From NCBI GenBank assembly GCA_021847945.1, contig JAJZNG010000070.1, positions 1-34,180 on the forward strand: a DNA stretch of 34,180 bases. Reading direction: 5' to 3'. The translations under genes were made by a program, and so were the position numbers. Below, one piece after another: positions 18,770 to 25,937 of the stretch (position 1 is its first letter; each line of letters starts with the position of its first letter). This DNA is from Actinomycetes bacterium (GTDB lineage: Bacteria; Actinomycetota; Acidimicrobiia; Acidimicrobiales; Palsa-688). The notes below the pieces were generated by a model that had not been told where the DNA came from, did not search any database, and saw nothing but the letters and a program-made list of their open reading frames with translations.

Positions 18770-18775
18770 AAGCTA
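18770..18775 (-). promoter_or_regulatory. Leaderless-type -10 box of the GroES-like gene, overlapping the hisF stop
   Basis: TAGCTT on the minus strand with a six-base spacer to the ATG. Its first three bases are the TAG stop codon of hisF. The spacer GGTGGG could alternatively act as a weak ribosome-binding site. Confidence 0.5.
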
Positions 18776-19546
18776 CCCCGCCGGCGGATCGACGGGACGG
18801 ACCGACACTCCCGCGGCTGCCATGGCCGCCTTAGCTTGAGCGACTGTCGCCTCGCCGAAGTGGAATATCGACGCCGCAAGGACCGCGTCCGCTCCTCCGA
18901 CTAGCGCCCCTTCGACTAGGTGACCGAGGTTTCCGACACCTCCGCTGGCGACGACGGGTATCCCAACGGTCCCGGTGACGGCCCGTGTGAGGTCCACGTC
19001 GAACCCGCTTCGAGTTCCGTCTCGGTCCATGGAGTTCAGCACGATCTCCCCAGCTCCGCGACGTTCCACCTCGGCCGCCCATTCGAGGGCGTCACGACCG
19101 GTCGCTGTCCTTCCCCCGTGGGTGTAGACCTCGAAGCGGGTACCGCTGCGTCTCACGTCCATCCCGACGACCACGCACTGGGACCCGAAAACCGACGCTA
19201 TCTCCTCGACCAATTCGGGGCGCCCAACGGCCGCAGAGTTGACGCTGACCTTGTCGGCGCCGACGCGAAGCAGCATCCTGGCGTCCTCCACGCTTCTAAC
19301 CCCACCGCCGACGGCCAGGGGGATGAACACCCGCTCAGCGGCTCTCGCTACGACGTCGATCATGATGGCCCTCTCCGAGGAGGAGGCTGTTATGTCGTAG
19401 AAGACAAGCTCGTCAGCGCCTTCGTCGCTGTAGCGAGCCGCAAGCTCGACGGGGTCGCCGGCGTCGGTGAGGTTCGCGAAGTTGACGCCTTTCACGACCC
19501 GTCCGGCGTCGACGTCAAGGCACGGAACGACCCGCACGGCTCTCAC
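18773..19546 (-). CDS. hisF: Imidazole glycerol phosphate synthase, cyclase subunit
   Basis: A 257-residue HisF barrel. [18 protein letters not shown] carries the catalytic Asp, followed by [31 protein letters not shown], and [10 protein letters not shown]-like [15 protein letters not shown] with the second catalytic Asp. It pairs with HisH to make imidazole glycerol phosphate and AICAR. The GTG start overlaps the hisA stop (GTGA). Confidence 0.97.
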   Translation of the reverse strand: MRAVRVVPCLDVDAGRVVKGVNFANLTDAGDPVELAARYSDEGADELVFYDITASSSERAIMIDVVARAAERVFIPLAVGGGVRSVEDARMLLRVGADKVSVNSAAVGRPELVEEIASVFGSQCVVVGMDVRRSGTRFEVYTHGGRTATGRDALEWAAEVERRGAGEIVLNSMDRDGTRSGFDVDLTRAVTGTVGIPVVASGGVGNLGHLVEGALVGGADAVLAASIFHFGEATVAQAKAAMAAAGVSVRPVDPPAG

Positions 19547-20316
19547 CGAGATACCCCCGCTACGACAGCGAGAGCCGCCCCGAGGTCGAGGCGCTTCTCG
19601 TACAGGGCACGCCCAGCGATGATCCCGCCTAAGCCTGGGATGGCGGCGAGGGCTGCGACGTCGCCTAGCGAGCCGACACCGCCCGAGGCGATCACGCTGA
19701 CAGGTGCCGCAAGGTCGCTGGTGCGCTGGCGGTTTCGGGCGACCAGTTCGACCAGGGATGCCAGACCTTCTACGTCTGGACCTGCCATCGTCCCGTCACG
19801 GGAGATGTCGGTCACAATCAGAGCGCAAGCGCCGGCTTCGAGCGCCCCGGGCACGAGGTCCTCCAGTGTGACCCCAGCGGATTGCGTCCATCCCCTCAGG
19901 CGCACCTCACCTCGACGGTGGTCTAGGCCCAAAGCGACTCGACCCGGCCAGCGACGGTTGATGTCTGCGATAAGCGAAGGCCGCTCCACGCCGGCAGTGC
20001 CGACGACCACCCGTGACACGCCGGCGTCGAGAAGCTCACCTGCATCTCCGACGCTGCGAACGCCTCCCCCGGCTTGGACCGACACCCCGGCTGGGCGGAC
20101 CGCTTGGGCGATGGCTGCTATCACCGGACGGTTCGGCGCCTCACCGGTCCTTGCTGCGTCGAGGTCGACGACGTGAATCCACCGCGCACCCGCCGAGGCG
20201 AACGCTGCGGCGACCCCAACTGGGTCGTCTCCGTAGACGGTCTCTGCGGCGAAGTCCCCTTCGAGAAGACGAACGCAAAGCCCGCCGCGAAGGTCGATAG
20301 CGGGAAGGAGGTCCAC
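19543..20316 (-). CDS. hisA: ProFAR isomerase HisA
   Basis: A 257-residue HisA-type barrel: [15 protein letters not shown] with the catalytic Asp, [45 protein letters not shown] and [16 protein letters not shown] with the second catalytic Asp, ending in SGGVGSL and [10 protein letters not shown]. The GTG at 20316 shares its first base with the last base of the hisH TAG stop. A longer frame back to 20622 is antiparallel noise inside hisH. Because trpF is present separately, this is more likely a plain HisA than a bifunctional PriA. Confidence 0.94.
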   Translation of the reverse strand: MDLLPAIDLRGGLCVRLLEGDFAAETVYGDDPVGVAAAFASAGARWIHVVDLDAARTGEAPNRPVIAAIAQAVRPAGVSVQAGGGVRSVGDAGELLDAGVSRVVVGTAGVERPSLIADINRRWPGRVALGLDHRRGEVRLRGWTQSAGVTLEDLVPGALEAGACALIVTDISRDGTMAGPDVEGLASLVELVARNRQRTSDLAAPVSVIASGGVGSLGDVAALAAIPGLGGIIAGRALYEKRLDLGAALAVVAGVSR

Positions 20317-20975
20317 TACAGGGCTGCTCGGGGAGCCAAACCGGGGGCCTCGAAACCTGGGGCCTCGAAACCGGAGGCCGCGAAACCGGCAAAGTTGGAC
20401 AGCATCGCCAGACCAACCGCACCGGACTTTTCCGGATGGAACTGGGTGGCCCAAACAGAGTGAGCTACAACTACTGCAGGCACGTCGACACCGTACTCGC
20501 ATGTGGCGACTACCTCGGGTCCGTCGGGAGCTGCGTAGGAGTGCACGAAGTACACCCAGGGTTGCGAGTCGAGACCGCTCAGCAAGGCTACGGACGAGTC
20601 GCGTACGTCGAGGCGGTTCCACTGCATCTGAGGCCTTTTTACACCGTCTGGCAGGCGCCTGACGACTCCGGGCAAGATGGCGATGCCCTCAACGTCGGGG
20701 GACTCCTCGGAGCCTTCGTAGAGCATCTGCATCCCGACGCAGATGCCAAGGAACGGGCGGCGGGCGGCGACTACCTCGCGAACTGCGGCTTCGAGGCCGG
20801 CGGAGCGCAACGCCTTCACGCATGCGCCGAAATTCCCCACCCCTGGGAGCACGACGGCATCTGCTGACACGACGGCGTCGGGGTCGCTCACCAGCGCTGC
20901 GTCGGCTCCGACGCTCAAAAGGGCCTTGTGAGCGGAGCGCAGGTTTCCTATGCCGTAGTCGATGACAGCTATCAA
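20316..20975 (-). CDS. hisH: Imidazole glycerol phosphate synthase, glutaminase subunit
   Basis: A 219-residue class I glutamine amidotransferase. IAVIDYGIGNLRS opens the protein; the nucleophile is in LGICVGMQML and the His-Glu pair is in QFHPEKSG, with VVLPGVGNFG in between. It supplies ammonia to HisF. The start is TTG, read as TTGA overlapping the hisB stop. Three tandem 15-bp units near the 3' end add Gly-Phe-Glu-Ala-Pro repeats after the normal C-terminus. Confidence 0.96.
   Translation of the reverse strand: MIAVIDYGIGNLRSAHKALLSVGADAALVSDPDAVVSADAVVLPGVGNFGACVKALRSAGLEAAVREVVAARRPFLGICVGMQMLYEGSEESPDVEGIAILPGVVRRLPDGVKRPQMQWNRLDVRDSSVALLSGLDSQPWVYFVHSYAAPDGPEVVATCEYGVDVPAVVVAHSVWATQFHPEKSGAVGLAMLSNFAGFAASGFEAPGFEAPGLAPRAAL
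20343..20387. repeat. Three tandem 15-bp units in the 3' end of hisH
   Basis: Units at 20343-20357, 20358-20372 and 20373-20387 share the core GGCC(T/G)CGAAACC. In hisH (minus strand) they encode GFEAP-type repeats at about residues 197-211, beyond the catalytic His-Glu. Confidence 0.85.
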
Positions 20976-21571
20976 AGGACGCCCTTGGTGGAAGGGACGA
21001 CGTCGCCGTCCACCGTCATAGCCTCGCGCAAAGCTCGGGCGACCGCCTTGAAAGTCGCTTCCAAGATGTGATGCGCGTTGCGCCCCGACAGCATTCGCAC
21101 GTGCATGGTTATGCCAGCCTTCATGACGAAAGCTCTCCAGAACTCTTCAGCGAGCTGGGGGTGAAAGCCGGGGGTGCCGAGAGCACCGGAGTCTGCGACC
21201 CCAGCGGCTTCTACGTCGTAGACGAGGAACGGCCTTCCAGACAGGTCCAACGCCACTGCGATGAGAGCCTCGTCGAGGGGTAGGTCGATCGACGCGAACC
21301 GTCTCACCCCGACCTTTTCGCCGAGCGCCTCGCTGACGCATGCTCCAAGTGCAAGTCCGACATCCTCCACGGTGTGGTGAGCGTCGACTTCCAGGTCGCC
21401 CTCGGCTGTGACTGCAAGGTCGAAACCCCCGTGGCGGCCGAGTTGGGTGAGCATGTGATCGAAAAAAGGCAGACCCGTCGACACTTGCGTCACGCCGGTC
21501 CCGTCAAGGTTTACGTCAACGCTGACTGTGGTCTCCTTGGTCGAACGTGACCGTGAGGCGCTGCGGTTCAA
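20972..21571 (-). CDS. hisB: Imidazoleglycerol-phosphate dehydratase
   Basis: A 199-residue HisB of the monofunctional type. Metal-binding motifs are FFDHMLTQLGRHG, DAHHTVEDVGLALG, MHVRMLSGRNAHHILEATFKA. It dehydrates imidazole glycerol phosphate. The TTG start overlaps the hisC stop as TTGA and places the family's opening RSASRSRSTKETTVSVDVNL at the N-terminus. Confidence 0.96.
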   Translation of the reverse strand: MNRSASRSRSTKETTVSVDVNLDGTGVTQVSTGLPFFDHMLTQLGRHGGFDLAVTAEGDLEVDAHHTVEDVGLALGACVSEALGEKVGVRRFASIDLPLDEALIAVALDLSGRPFLVYDVEAAGVADSGALGTPGFHPQLAEEFWRAFVMKAGITMHVRMLSGRNAHHILEATFKAVARALREAMTVDGDVVPSTKGVL

Positions 21572-22629
21572 AGGGTCTCCTCCAATGCCGATAGGAACGC
21601 GTCGTTTTCGGTTCCGGTCCCGACTGTGACACGCAGGCAGCCAGCCGGCAGACTCGGCCAGTTCGAGGTGTTACGTACCAAGACGCCGCGATCTACTAGA
21701 CCGTGCCAGACCTCGTCGCCTTTACGGCTCTTGGGCCGAAAGAGCAGGAAGTTCGCCTCTGAGGGCCACACGTCGACGTCGAGGTTCTCCAAGGCGCCCT
21801 GCAGGCGCCTGCGCTCGGAGACGATCGCCGCGACACGCCGGCGCATCTCGTCGCCGTAAGCAACCGCTAGGCGGCCAGCGATCTGCTTTAGCGCGTCCAG
21901 GTGGTAGGGAAGAGCGACCCTCTCAAGCGATGCCACCACCCGGGCCGGCCCTATCAGATATCCGAGCCTCAGAGCCGCCATCGACCACGTCTTGGAGAAG
22001 GTCCGTGTCACAACAAGCGGCACTTCATCGTCTACCATGGAGATGGCCGACCAATCTGCGAAATCACCGTAGGCCTCGTCGAGCACGACCAGGCCCGGCG
22101 ACAATTCTAGGATCTCCGCTGCCGACACCGCCGGCAGCGCGTTACCGGTCGGGTTGTTCGGCGAGCACAAGAAAGTGATGTCGGGTCTAGCAGCGGCAGT
22201 GACGTCTGCCACTTGGTCGACATCGACCGAAAAGTCGTCGCGCCGGGTTCCTTGCACTACCTCGGTGGAGCTGAGATGGGCTATGTGGCTGTGCAAGGCG
22301 TAAGTGGGTTCGTACACCGCGGCTCGCCGCCCAGGCCCCCCGTACGCGAGGCATATCGACTGCAGCACCTCGTTCGACCCGTTCGCCACGAACACCTGAT
22401 CCGGCCGGACCTGGTGCAAGCCGGCGAGTGCTTCTCGTAGCCGGGTGGCCGCCCGGTCCGGGTAACGGTTGAACTCGACGTTCTCGATGGCCGAGGCGAG
22501 ATCCCGGCGCCAACCTTCGGGGGGCGGGTAGGGGGATTCGTTAGTGTTGAGCCTCACTGCCACGTCCACCTGCGGCGAGTGGTAGCCGTCTCGAAGTGCC
22601 AGGTCGGCCCGGCAGTCAGGGAAGATCAC
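21568..22629 (-). CDS. hisC: Histidinol-phosphate aminotransferase
   Basis: A 353-residue fold-type I PLP aminotransferase. VRLNTNESPYPPPEG opens the protein, followed by VFVANGSNEVLQ, FLCSPNNPTGN, VVLDEAYGDF and the PLP lysine in TRTFSKTWSMAALRLGY. It transaminates imidazole acetol phosphate. The GTG start overlaps the hisD stop (GTGA). Confidence 0.95.
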   Translation of the reverse strand: MIFPDCRADLALRDGYHSPQVDVAVRLNTNESPYPPPEGWRRDLASAIENVEFNRYPDRAATRLREALAGLHQVRPDQVFVANGSNEVLQSICLAYGGPGRRAAVYEPTYALHSHIAHLSSTEVVQGTRRDDFSVDVDQVADVTAAARPDITFLCSPNNPTGNALPAVSAAEILELSPGLVVLDEAYGDFADWSAISMVDDEVPLVVTRTFSKTWSMAALRLGYLIGPARVVASLERVALPYHLDALKQIAGRLAVAYGDEMRRRVAAIVSERRRLQGALENLDVDVWPSEANFLLFRPKSRKGDEVWHGLVDRGVLVRNTSNWPSLPAGCLRVTVGTGTENDAFLSALEETL

Positions 22630-23981
22630 GACGACGCCGTCCTCATGGTGACAGACAGGGCGTGCGCTTCAAGACCCTCGGAGACGGCTAGGGCTTCCAC
22701 CGGGGCGGCGAGGCGCTCCAGCCCGGCCCTGGTCACCTCGATGACGTGGATGTGCTTGGTGAAATCCGACACCCGGAGGGCACTGGAGAACCTGGCGCTG
22801 CGCGCGGTCGGCAGAACGTGGTTGGGGCCCGCAGCGTAGTCCCCCACGCTCGCCGGGGACCACGGACCGACGAACACCGCCCCGGCGCTGGTCACCGACT
22901 CGGCGAGAAGACGGGCGTCGGCGGTCATCAGCTCAAGGTGCTCGGCGGCTATCACGTTGGCTACTCGCACCGCTTGGTCTGGGCCGTCGACGAGGACGCA
23001 GAAGCCGCCACGGGAAAACGTCGCTTCGATGGCTTGCCTTCTCGGGGACTCGGAGGTGATCCGGGCCACGTGAGCCGCTATAGCTTCGGCTACTTCAGGC
23101 ACCCACGTGATCAGGTACGAGAGCCCGTCAGGTCCGTGCTCGGCTTGGACGACCAAGTCCACCGCAGCGTAGCGTGGGTCGGTCGTCTCGTCGGCCACGA
23201 CGGCCACCTCTGAAGGGCCCGTGAAAGCGGAAGGCACGCCGACGGCTCCCTGCCCGGCGACGAGACGCTCCGCGATGGCTACGTAACGGTTTCCGGGGCC
23301 TACGATCACGTCCACAGCCGGAACGGTCTCGGTTCCGTAGGCGAGCGCTGCTATAGCCTGTGCGCCGCCGACGCTGTAGACCTCGTCGACGCCTGCCACG
23401 GCCGCAGCAGCCAGGACCGACGCTGCGATGTGGCCGTCAGGTCCCGGAGGACTGCAGACGGCTAGCTCGCCGACGCCAGCCACCCGGGCTGGCACTGCTG
23501 TCATGAGGACGCTCGACGCGAGAGGAGCAAGGCCTCCGGGGACGTACAGCCCGGCTCGGCCGACCGGCCTGACCATCTCTTTGACCGTCACTCCGTCCCT
23601 TTCGTAGACACGGTCGTGCTCGAGCTGCGAGCGGTGGTAGCCGGCGATGTTGTCCGCCGCGACCTCCAGTGCGTAGCGCAGGGCGCCTGGGATCTCTTCT
23701 AGCGCCGCAGCCACTCGCGAAGGGTCAACGCGCAGGGAGGAAGGTCTGACCTTGTCGAAACGTTCGGTTGCATCGAGGACGGCTGCGTCACCGCGCAGCT
23801 TGACATCTTGGAGTATCTCCTCGACGACCCGAGCTGCAACCTCGTCGTCTACGATAGCGGGGGTTGGAAGGAGCGCTGCAAGGTCACCGCTGCGACCGCG
23901 GAGGTCTATGGTGCGAAGCACGCCACTCAGCTGGTCGGCGACGGACGCGCCGGGTTCGTTGGAGGAGGCCATTTGGTCCAT
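22626..23981 (-). CDS. hisD: Histidinol dehydrogenase
   Basis: A 451-residue zinc enzyme that oxidises histidinol to histidine in two steps. Motifs in order: GLYVPGGLAPLASSVLM, VYSVGGAQAIAALAYGT, VIVGPGNRYV, FTGPSEVAVVAD, VVQAEHGPDG, AAEHLEL and VGDYAAGPNHVLPT. It is the first gene of the long minus-strand his-trp run. The ATG at 23981 has AGAGG seven bases upstream; a second in-frame ATG nine bases on is possible. The leader would be antisense to the small divergent gene. Confidence 0.97.
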   Translation of the reverse strand: MDQMASSNEPGASVADQLSGVLRTIDLRGRSGDLAALLPTPAIVDDEVAARVVEEILQDVKLRGDAAVLDATERFDKVRPSSLRVDPSRVAAALEEIPGALRYALEVAADNIAGYHRSQLEHDRVYERDGVTVKEMVRPVGRAGLYVPGGLAPLASSVLMTAVPARVAGVGELAVCSPPGPDGHIAASVLAAAAVAGVDEVYSVGGAQAIAALAYGTETVPAVDVIVGPGNRYVAIAERLVAGQGAVGVPSAFTGPSEVAVVADETTDPRYAAVDLVVQAEHGPDGLSYLITWVPEVAEAIAAHVARITSESPRRQAIEATFSRGGFCVLVDGPDQAVRVANVIAAEHLELMTADARLLAESVTSAGAVFVGPWSPASVGDYAAGPNHVLPTARSARFSSALRVSDFTKHIHVIEVTRAGLERLAAPVEALAVSEGLEAHALSVTMRTASS

Positions 23982-23987
23982 GATGGT
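23982..23987 (+). promoter_or_regulatory. Possible leaderless-type -10 box of the small divergent gene
   Basis: GATGGT with a six-base spacer to the ATG at 23994. It departs from TANNNT at the first position and overlaps the hisD start region. Confidence 0.3.
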
Positions 23988-23988
23988 A

Positions 23989-23993
23989 CCTCT
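23989..23993 (-). promoter_or_regulatory. hisD: Ribosome-binding site of hisD
   Basis: AGAGG on the minus strand, seven bases before the hisD ATG. Confidence 0.5.
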
Positions 23994-24176
23994 ATGGCCA
24001 CTAACGCCGAACTCAGCTCAGCTTCCAGCCGTCTAAACGAGCTGATCGACCGAATAGCCGAGATAGCCGGCGGGCTCGGCCCGGCAGACCGCGACGACAT
24101 CGGCTCGGAGCTTTTCGAGATCGACCGGACGCTGCGCTCTGCTAAGCGCCGCCTGGAACGCCTCCTCGACCACTAG
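23994..24176 (+). CDS. Small predicted helical protein of unknown function
   Basis: A 60-residue reading frame beginning MATNAELSSASSRLNELIDR and ending in RRLERLLDH. Heptad-like hydrophobic spacing suggests a helical hairpin or coiled coil, with an acidic middle and a basic end. I do not recognise the family. It is divergent from hisD (12 bases between starts) and convergent with the endonuclease III gene; the palindromic CTAG at 24173-24176 supplies the stop codon of both. Its GC-rich codon pattern fits the neighbours, but a gene this short could be spurious. Confidence 0.55.
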   Translation: MATNAELSSASSRLNELIDRIAEIAGGLGPADRDDIGSELFEIDRTLRSAKRRLERLLDH

Positions 24177-24844
24177 GGGGCTGGCGGCTTGTTCGGGATT
24201 CTCGAAGATGGGCAGAAGTCGACGAGGACGCACTCGGCGCACCGCGGCCGGCGCGCTACGCACACCCGCCTTCCGTGGAGTATCAGCGTAAGCCCGAAGG
24301 AACCCCAGTAGCGGGCGGGTAGCAGCGCGCAGACGTCGGTCTCGATCTTGACCGGGTCGGTCGAATCGGTCAGGCCGAGAAGTTTCGTGAGCCTCGCAAC
24401 GTGGGTGTCGACGGCCAAGCCTGGAAGACCGAAAGCTACGCTGCGGATCACGTTGGCCGTCTTGCGCCCCACACCGGGGAGTGTCACGAGGTCCTCCAAG
24501 GCTGTGGGGACCTGGCCGGAGAACCGAGCGTCGAGTTGTGCGCCGAGGCCTATCAAGCTCCTGGCTTTCGCCCGGAAGAACCCGGTGGAGTGGATGATCC
24601 CCTCCAACTCCTCAGGGTCGGCGCGGGCTAGGTCGCCGGGCGTGGGATAACGAGCGAACAGCGAAGGCGTGACGGAGTTCACCCGCTGATCAGTCGTCTG
24701 AGCGGAGAGCACCGTAGCGACAAGCAGCTGGAAAGGCGTGTCAAAGGACAGCTCGCAAAGGTCGCGTACGCTTCCCGGGTAACACTCGGCTAGGCGACGG
24801 TACGCTTCGCGGGCACGTCCCGCCGGGGTTCTGGGTCGGGCCAC
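24173..24844 (-). CDS. nth: Endonuclease III
   Basis: A 223-residue base-excision-repair glycosylase/AP lyase. The helix-hairpin-helix LPGVGRKTANVI at about 122-133 contains the catalytic Lys128, the catalytic Asp is Asp146 in AVDTHVARL, and a [4Fe-4S] cluster is formed by Cys195, Cys202, Cys205 and Cys211 (C-x6-C-x2-C-x5-C). It removes oxidised pyrimidines. The GTG start is six bases after TATCTT. It is divergent from mshD, with 82 bases between the two starts. Confidence 0.96.
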   Translation of the reverse strand: MARPRTPAGRAREAYRRLAECYPGSVRDLCELSFDTPFQLLVATVLSAQTTDQRVNSVTPSLFARYPTPGDLARADPEELEGIIHSTGFFRAKARSLIGLGAQLDARFSGQVPTALEDLVTLPGVGRKTANVIRSVAFGLPGLAVDTHVARLTKLLGLTDSTDPVKIETDVCALLPARYWGSFGLTLILHGRRVCVARRPRCAECVLVDFCPSSRIPNKPPAP

Positions 24845-24850
24845 TCAGAC

Positions 24851-24856
24851 AAGATA
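24851..24856 (-). promoter_or_regulatory. nth: Leaderless-type -10 box of nth
   Basis: TATCTT on the minus strand with a six-base spacer to the GTG start; a good match to TANNNT. Confidence 0.55.
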
Positions 24857-24914
24857 GAACCTGGGCGCAGCTCCCCCCAACGTCTTGGCGGTCGCCGGGC
24901 AAGGCCTTTGCCGG

Positions 24915-24920
24915 TAGCCT
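24915..24920 (+). promoter_or_regulatory. mshD: Leaderless-type -10 box of mshD
   Basis: TAGCCT with a six-base spacer to the GTG at 24927, identical in hexamer and spacing to the glucose dehydrogenase and maoC-like promoters. Confidence 0.55.
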
Positions 24921-24926
24921 TGGGCT

Positions 24927-25937
24927 GTGCAGCAGATTGAGGTCAGGACCAGCTTGGACGACGCCGAGGTGGCGGCTGTTACCGACCTTTTGTCGGCTGC
25001 GGAGACCGCAGACGGCCACGCCGCTATAGACGAGCACGCCTGGCTCGACCTCGTGGGCGGCGGGCGCTCCGGGTTCGCCGCTCTCGTCGCCACCGACGAC
25101 AGCCACGACCATCCGGTCGGCTACGCTCAGGTCAGCCTGGGATCCGACAGTTGGGCCTTGGAGTTCGTAGTCGACCCCCACCACCGCACGCCGGGCAACA
25201 CTATCGCCTCGGACCTTCTACACAGGGCCGTCAGGCTGATCGCCGAGTCGGGCGGTGGGCACGTGCATATGTGGGTGAACCAGGCCCGTCCCGAGCATGA
25301 CCGCCTCGCCGCGTCGATCGGTCTGACCCGGGGACGCACCTTGTACCAGATGAGATGCCCGCTTCCCTACACTGCGGCGCCAACCGGCCCAACCGGCCCA
25401 ACCGGCCCAACCGGCCCGGCCGGCCCAACCGGCTACGACCCCGGGGCACTTGACAGTCCAGGGTCGGGCTTCGCGACGCGGCCGTTCAGGGTCGGGGTCG
25501 ACGAGCAGGAGTGGCTCGGCGTCAACAACCGGGCGTTTCGCTGGCACCCTGAGCAAGGAGGGTGGAACCTTGAAACTCTCAAGCAACGCCAGGAGCAGGC
25601 GTGGTTCAACCCCGAGGGTTTCCTCCTTCACGAGGCGCCGAACGGTCGCATCGACGGCTTCTGCTGGACGAAGGTGCACGCCGAGCACGACCCGCCCCTG
25701 GGCGAGATTTACGTGATAGCCGTTGACCCCGACGCTCCCCGCAGGCCCGGCCTAGGCCGGAACCTGGTAGCCGCAGGACTGGACTATCTGTACCGTCGGG
25801 GCTTGGGGACCGGAATGCTCTACGTGGACGCCACGAACGTAAAGGCGGTGAAGTTGTACGTGGACATGGGTTTCGTGGTGAACCACGTCGACCAGGCCTA
25901 CGTCGGGGACGTGGCCCCCTCGGCGGGCCGTGGCTGA
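24927..25937 (+). CDS. mshD: Mycothiol synthase (acetyltransferase) MshD
   Basis: A 336-residue protein with two GNAT domains. The degenerate N-terminal domain covers about residues 1-150; the active C-terminal domain (about 185-330) has GRIDGFCWTKVHAEHDPPLG, EIYVIAVDPDAPRRPGLGRNL and YVDATNVKAVKLYVDMGF, diagnostic of MshD. It acetylates Cys-GlcN-inositol in the last step of mycothiol synthesis, which marks the organism as an actinobacterium. The two domains are joined by a linker of six Pro-Thr/Ala-Gly repeats encoded by a 9-bp tandem repeat. It overlaps rlmN by eight bases. Confidence 0.94.
   Translation: MQQIEVRTSLDDAEVAAVTDLLSAAETADGHAAIDEHAWLDLVGGGRSGFAALVATDDSHDHPVGYAQVSLGSDSWALEFVVDPHHRTPGNTIASDLLHRAVRLIAESGGGHVHMWVNQARPEHDRLAASIGLTRGRTLYQMRCPLPYTAAPTGPTGPTGPTGPAGPTGYDPGALDSPGSGFATRPFRVGVDEQEWLGVNNRAFRWHPEQGGWNLETLKQRQEQAWFNPEGFLLHEAPNGRIDGFCWTKVHAEHDPPLGEIYVIAVDPDAPRRPGLGRNLVAAGLDYLYRRGLGTGMLYVDATNVKAVKLYVDMGFVVNHVDQAYVGDVAPSAGRG
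25380..25433. repeat. Six tandem 9-bp units in the mshD inter-domain linker
   Basis: Six 9-base units of CCAACCGGC run without a gap; the fifth carries CCGGCCGGC. In frame they encode (Pro-Thr-Gly)4, Pro-Ala-Gly, Pro-Thr-Gly at residues 152-169, a collagen-like linker between the GNAT domains. Four copies are identical, so the array is recent or prone to slippage. Confidence 0.95.

Noticed and set aside
17990-18904. 304-residue reading frame on the plus strand
   Set aside because: It is antisense to hisI, the GroES-like gene and hisF.
18920-20176. 418-residue reading frame on the plus strand
   Set aside because: It is antisense to hisF and hisA and shows no domain.
19543-20316. PriA (bifunctional HisA/TrpF)
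   Set aside because: A complete trpF is present in the same operon, so dual function need not be assumed.
20317-20622. Long N-terminal extension of HisA
   Set aside because: It lies inside hisH in another frame; the HisA barrel starts at [10 protein letters not shown] immediately after the GTG at 20316.
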